DNA of 8,108 nucleotides from Gammaproteobacteria bacterium (GTDB taxonomy: Bacteria > Pseudomonadota > Gammaproteobacteria > Pseudomonadales > Pseudohongiellaceae), in NCBI GenBank assembly GCA_003556835.1, contig PWQG01000100.1, forward strand, positions 1 to 8,108, read 5' to 3'. Each line of letters opens with the position of its first letter. Positions within the stretch are counted from its first letter, which is position 1. This document shows, piece by piece, positions 5,329 through 8,108 of this stretch. Under the pieces are notes generated by a model. It worked only from the letters and a program-made list of their open reading frames with translations, had not been told where the DNA came from and ran no database searches. Both the position numbers and the translations under genes were made by a program.

Positions 5329-6570
5329 ATGAAAAAGCGAGAAGGCTTCACCACCGCGAACCTGCATTCCGACCGCCGCGACCAGCCGGAACATGGTGTG
5401 TTGCACAAGGCAATCCACCCATCCGTGGCCTATGGTTACGAAGATAGCCGGGACCTGGCCGCCGTGTTCCAGGGCAGGAAAGCGGGTTACAACTACGGCC
5501 GGCAACTCAACCCGACCGTAACGGCGCTGCAGAAGCGGGTCACCAATATGGAAGGCGGCAGCGACACCATCGCCTTTGCCACCGGCATGGCCGCGATCGG
5601 TTCGGTCTTCTTCTCCCTGTTGCGGGCCGGCGATCATGTGGTTTCGAGTGCCTATCTGTTCGGCAACACCAACAGCCTGTTCAGCAGCTTTGAGCGATTC
5701 GGTATAGAAATCAGTTTCGTGGATGCGACCAATGCGGACAATGTCCGCGCGGCGATTCGCGACAATACCCGCCTGGTTTTTGTCGAAACCATTGCCAATC
5801 CGGTCACACAGATTGCCGACCTTTCCAGCATCGGAGAACTGTGCCGTGAACAGGGCCTGCTGTACATGGTGGACAACACCATGACCACGCCGTGGCTGTT
5901 TCAGCCGGCCTCGGTGGGAGCAAGTCTGGTGATCAGTTCCCTGACAAAATATTTCGGTGGACATGGCAATGCCCTGGGCGGCGCCATCACCGATACCGGC
6001 CAGTACGATTGGGCCAGTTATCCCAATATCCTCGATACCTACCGTAAGGGCGAAAGCTCCCGCTGGGGTATGACCCAGATCCGCAAGAAAGGCTTGCGGG
6101 ATTTTGGCGCCACACTGGGCCCGGAAGCCGCGCACCATCTGGCAGTGGGCTCGGAAACCCTGCCCTTGCGTATGGATCGCGCCTGCGACAACGCCCTGGC
6201 ATTGGCGCAATTCCTGGACAGCCACCCGGCCATCGCCTCGGTTTCCTATCCGGGGTTGACAGCGCACCCACAACACGAACGGGCAAGGCAACTGTTCAAG
6301 CGTCCGGGGTCCATCATGAGCATCACCCCGGTCGAAGGCATCGACTGCTTCGACCTGTTGAATCAGCTGCAATGTGTGGTGGCGTCCAGCAATCTGGGTG
6401 ATACACGAACCCTCGGTATTCCCGTGGCCCACACCATTTTCCACGAAATGGGGCCCGAGCGTCGCGCCTCCATGGGCATCAGCGACAATATGATCCGATT
6501 GTCCGTCGGCATCGAGGATGTGGACGACCTGATCGCGGATTTTTCAGCCGCACTGGAGAAGCTGGAATGA
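5329..6570 (+). CDS. Cystathionine gamma-synthase family PLP-dependent enzyme
   Basis: This is a 413-residue, cytosolic, fold-type I PLP enzyme of the Cys/Met metabolism family (cystathionine gamma-synthase, gamma-lyase, O-acetylhomoserine sulfhydrylase, methionine gamma-lyase). Length is normal. Visible hallmarks are Y56 and R58 with NPT (61-63) for cofactor phosphate binding by the neighbouring subunit, ATGMAA (84-89), the PLP-ring Asp182 in VDNT, the Schiff-base Lys207 in SSLTKYFGGHGN, and R390 in IRLSVGIED for the substrate carboxylate. Two active-site spots differ from textbook members. The LYG tyrosine that stacks on PLP is Phe111 (LFGNT), and the SLG serine is Asn355 (SNLGD). The exact reaction is therefore uncertain, and no gene symbol is given. 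The ATG follows the previous stop by 2 bp and has only a weak GGAAAG about 14 nt upstream, so translational coupling is likely. Its own stop overlaps the Rieske start. Confidence 0.92.
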   Translation: MKKREGFTTANLHSDRRDQPEHGVLHKAIHPSVAYGYEDSRDLAAVFQGRKAGYNYGRQLNPTVTALQKRVTNMEGGSDTIAFATGMAAIGSVFFSLLRAGDHVVSSAYLFGNTNSLFSSFERFGIEISFVDATNADNVRAAIRDNTRLVFVETIANPVTQIADLSSIGELCREQGLLYMVDNTMTTPWLFQPASVGASLVISSLTKYFGGHGNALGGAITDTGQYDWASYPNILDTYRKGESSRWGMTQIRKKGLRDFGATLGPEAAHHLAVGSETLPLRMDRACDNALALAQFLDSHPAIASVSYPGLTAHPQHERARQLFKRPGSIMSITPVEGIDCFDLLNQLQCVVASSNLGDTRTLGIPVAHTIFHEMGPERRASMGISDNMIRLSVGIEDVDDLIADFSAALEKLE

Positions 6571-6932
6571 CACAGCAAAGCATTCAGTGGGAAAGCCTTT
6601 GCCACGAAAGCGAGATCGGCGAGGGGGAGGCCCGAGGCTTCGAATTGCACAACAAATACATTTTTGCCGTGAAAAAAGATGGCAGACTGTATGTCTATTA
6701 CAATTACTGCCCGCACCTCGGAACGCCACTGGAATGGCAGGAGCACCAATTTCTCGACAACTCCGGAACACTGATCCAGTGCTCGACGCACGGTGCCCTG
6801 TTCCGGATGGAGGACGGCCACTGCCTGGCCGGGCCCTGCAAAGGCAAGAACCTGAAAACGATCCGGCACACCATCGGCAATGGCTTTCTGGCCGTGGACA
6901 GTCAGCAGGTGGCCAGCCTGGGCCGAATCTGA
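6567..6932 (+). CDS. Rieske [2Fe-2S] domain protein
   Basis: This 121-residue protein is a stand-alone Rieske ferredoxin-like domain. It has the cluster motif C48-P-H50-L-G and C72-S-T-H75-G-A-L-F, with 21 residues between H50 and C72. This gives the two Cys and two His ligands of a [2Fe-2S] cluster, and GHCLAGPCKG follows (C86, C91). No signal peptide or membrane segment is present, so it is expected in the cytosol as an electron carrier or as the small partner of a redox enzyme. The start is supported by GGAG 8 nt upstream, and the ATG overlaps the stop of the PLP-enzyme gene as ATGA, a typical coupling arrangement. It is the last gene of the rightward run. No oxygenase or reductase partner is visible in the window. 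Ferredoxins of this type are often linked to dioxygenases or nitrite reductases, but no such claim can be made here. Confidence 0.92.
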   Translation: MTQQSIQWESLCHESEIGEGEARGFELHNKYIFAVKKDGRLYVYYNYCPHLGTPLEWQEHQFLDNSGTLIQCSTHGALFRMEDGHCLAGPCKGKNLKTIRHTIGNGFLAVDSQQVASLGRI

Positions 6933-6942
6933 GCCTCCTGTA

Positions 6943-8108
6943 TCAAGCAAGTGCCCTGCGCAGCCGTTCCACGGCAAGGGCCAGACTCTTCTGATCCGTG
7001 GTGAAAGCCAGGCGCACATGCTCTCGCGCACGATGCAGACCAAAGTCCGTGCCCGGCGTAAGAGCAACACCATGCTCTTCCAGTAGACGGTGGCAGAAGC
7101 TTTCGCTGTCATCAGAAAAACGACCGATCCCCGCGTACAGATAGAAGGCTCCGTCGGCATCCAACGGAATATCGAAACCGATTTCGCGCAAAGCCGGAGT
7201 GAGGAAATCCCGCCGCTGCCGGAAGATTTCGCGCCGGCGCTCATGTTCCACGACCAGATCATCGTCCATGGCCCGCAGCGCCGCATACTGGGATACGGTC
7301 GGCGCGGCGATAAAAAGGTTCTGTGCCAGTGTGTTGCAGACTTCAATCAGATGTTCCGGCACAATGAACCAGCCCAATCTCCAACCGGTCATACCAAAAT
7401 ACTTGCTGAAACTGTTGACCACGATAGCGCCAGGATTAACTTCCAGGGCGGACGGCAGCCCCCCAGTGAAGTCAAGACCGTGATAGATCTCATCCACGAG
7501 CAGATACAGACGGTGCGCCTGCGCCCAGTCGCTCAGCGCAACCAGGGCCTCACGCGACATGGCCGCACCGGTAGGGTTGGAAGGCGATGCGAGCCATACA
7601 CCACGGGTGTGATCATCACGCAATGCTTCAAGCTGCTCCGGCGTAAGCTGCCAGCCCGTATCAGCACTCAACGGCACCAGCTGCGTGCGCCCCCCGGCCA
7701 ACTCCACGTAGTTGCGGTTGCAGGGATAGCCCGGATCACTCATCAGGACACCATCGCCGGGATTGATCAGCAGCTGGGCAAGCAGATGCAGTGCACCACT
7801 GGCACCGGGGGTGACAAAGATACGTGCGGGATCCACCTCGACCTGGTGCCGCTGTGCATACCATTGGGCAATACGGCGCCGCAGGGCGGGCAGGCCCGGG
7901 GCCGGCGTGTAAGCCGTTCGCCCGGCATCCAGTGCCTGTTTGCCAGCCTCAATGATCGGACTCGCCGTGGCAAAATCCGGCTCCCCCACTTCCAGGTGCA
8001 CAATATGGCGTCCTTGCAGAGACAGCTGTCCGGCCCGTTCCATCACGGACATGACCCGGAAGGGATTGACGGCGGCGGTTCTGGAGGCGGGAAGCGGCCA
8101 GTTCGGGC
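6943..8108 (-). CDS. Class I/II PLP-dependent aminotransferase (5'-truncated by window edge)
   Basis: This is a cytosolic aminotransferase of the AspC/ArAT-like group (fold type I, aminotransferase I/II), converting an amino acid and a 2-oxo acid. The frame remains open to the right edge: upstream of the internal ATG at 8052, 18 more residues read ...ASRTAAVNPFRV, typical of this family's N-terminus, so the true start is outside. Numbered from that ATG, motifs are EVGEPDF (21-27), YTPAPGL (48-54), TPGASGAL (81-88), DPGYPC (106-111), SNPTG (158-162), VDEIYHGL (186-193) with Asp187 facing the pyridine nitrogen, Lys217 in NSFSKYFGMTGWRLGW as the PLP lysine, and Arg347 in HVRLAF for the substrate carboxylate. 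All catalytic positions appear intact. Substrate preference (aspartate, aromatic, alanine) cannot be read. It ends 10 bp from the convergent Rieske gene, with no clear terminator between them. Confidence 0.92.
   Translation of the reverse strand, partial: PNWPLPASRTAAVNPFRVMSVMERAGQLSLQGRHIVHLEVGEPDFATASPIIEAGKQALDAGRTAYTPAPGLPALRRRIAQWYAQRHQVEVDPARIFVTPGASGALHLLAQLLINPGDGVLMSDPGYPCNRNYVELAGGRTQLVPLSADTGWQLTPEQLEALRDDHTRGVWLASPSNPTGAAMSREALVALSDWAQAHRLYLLVDEIYHGLDFTGGLPSALEVNPGAIVVNSFSKYFGMTGWRLGWFIVPEHLIEVCNTLAQNLFIAAPTVSQYAALRAMDDDLVVEHERRREIFRQRRDFLTPALREIGFDIPLDADGAFYLYAGIGRFSDDSESFCHRLLEEHGVALTPGTDFGLHRAREHVRLAFTTDQKSLALAVERLRRALA

Noticed and set aside
5320..6444. Long (374-codon) minus-strand frame opposite the PLP enzyme
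   Set aside because: The plus strand carries all catalytic motifs of a known family; the antisense frame shows no family resemblance.
6933..6942. Terminator between the Rieske and aminotransferase genes
   Set aside because: The gap is only 10 bp and no hairpin or T-run was seen in or just beside it.
6363..7346. Minus-strand 327-codon frame spanning the PLP-enzyme 3' end, Rieske gene and aminotransferase
   Set aside because: It crosses three well-supported genes in a shadow register and contains no coherent domain.

Overview
The window reads as an ordinary, gene-dense chromosomal segment of a fairly GC-rich Gammaproteobacterium, possibly a marine or halotolerant one because of the sodium-coupled symporter. 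The lineage is inferred from protein families and gene style, not from a marker gene. No tRNA, rRNA, CRISPR array, transposase, integrase or phage gene is visible, and nothing suggests recent transfer.

Layout from left to right. Positions 1-917 (+) hold the C-terminal half of a large sodium:solute symporter (acetate-permease-like, VC_2705 type). It runs convergently into an Mrp/ApbC-type Fe-S carrier ATPase at 954-1775 (-). A 198-bp divergent spacer with operator-like palindromes separates that gene from a small unknown exported protein at 1974-2531 (+). The exported protein converges on a coiled-coil lipoprotein at 2554-3222 (-). A second divergent spacer (3223-3426) leads to a rightward run of four genes: a membrane-anchored 440-residue protein with a VanZ/YfiM-like C-terminal signature (3427-4749), a small membrane-anchored helical protein (4805-5326), a PLP enzyme of the cystathionine gamma-synthase fold (5329-6570) and a Rieske [2Fe-2S] protein (6567-6932). 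The gaps in this run are 55 bp, 2 bp and a 4-bp ATGA overlap, so at least the last three are probably co-transcribed. They converge, 10 bp apart, on a class I aminotransferase (6943 to the right edge, -) whose N-terminus lies outside the window.

Two themes stand out. The first is amino-acid and sulfur chemistry with Fe-S proteins: the Mrp carrier, the PLP C-S enzyme, the Rieske protein coupled to it, and the aminotransferase. The second is a group of uncharacterised envelope proteins: an exported protein, a coiled-coil lipoprotein and two single-pass anchored proteins. The points most worth following are the atypical active site of the gamma-family PLP enzyme together with its translational coupling to a Rieske protein, and the VanZ/YfiM-like motif in the 440-residue protein. 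I see no clear case for a wholly new defence or mobile system here.
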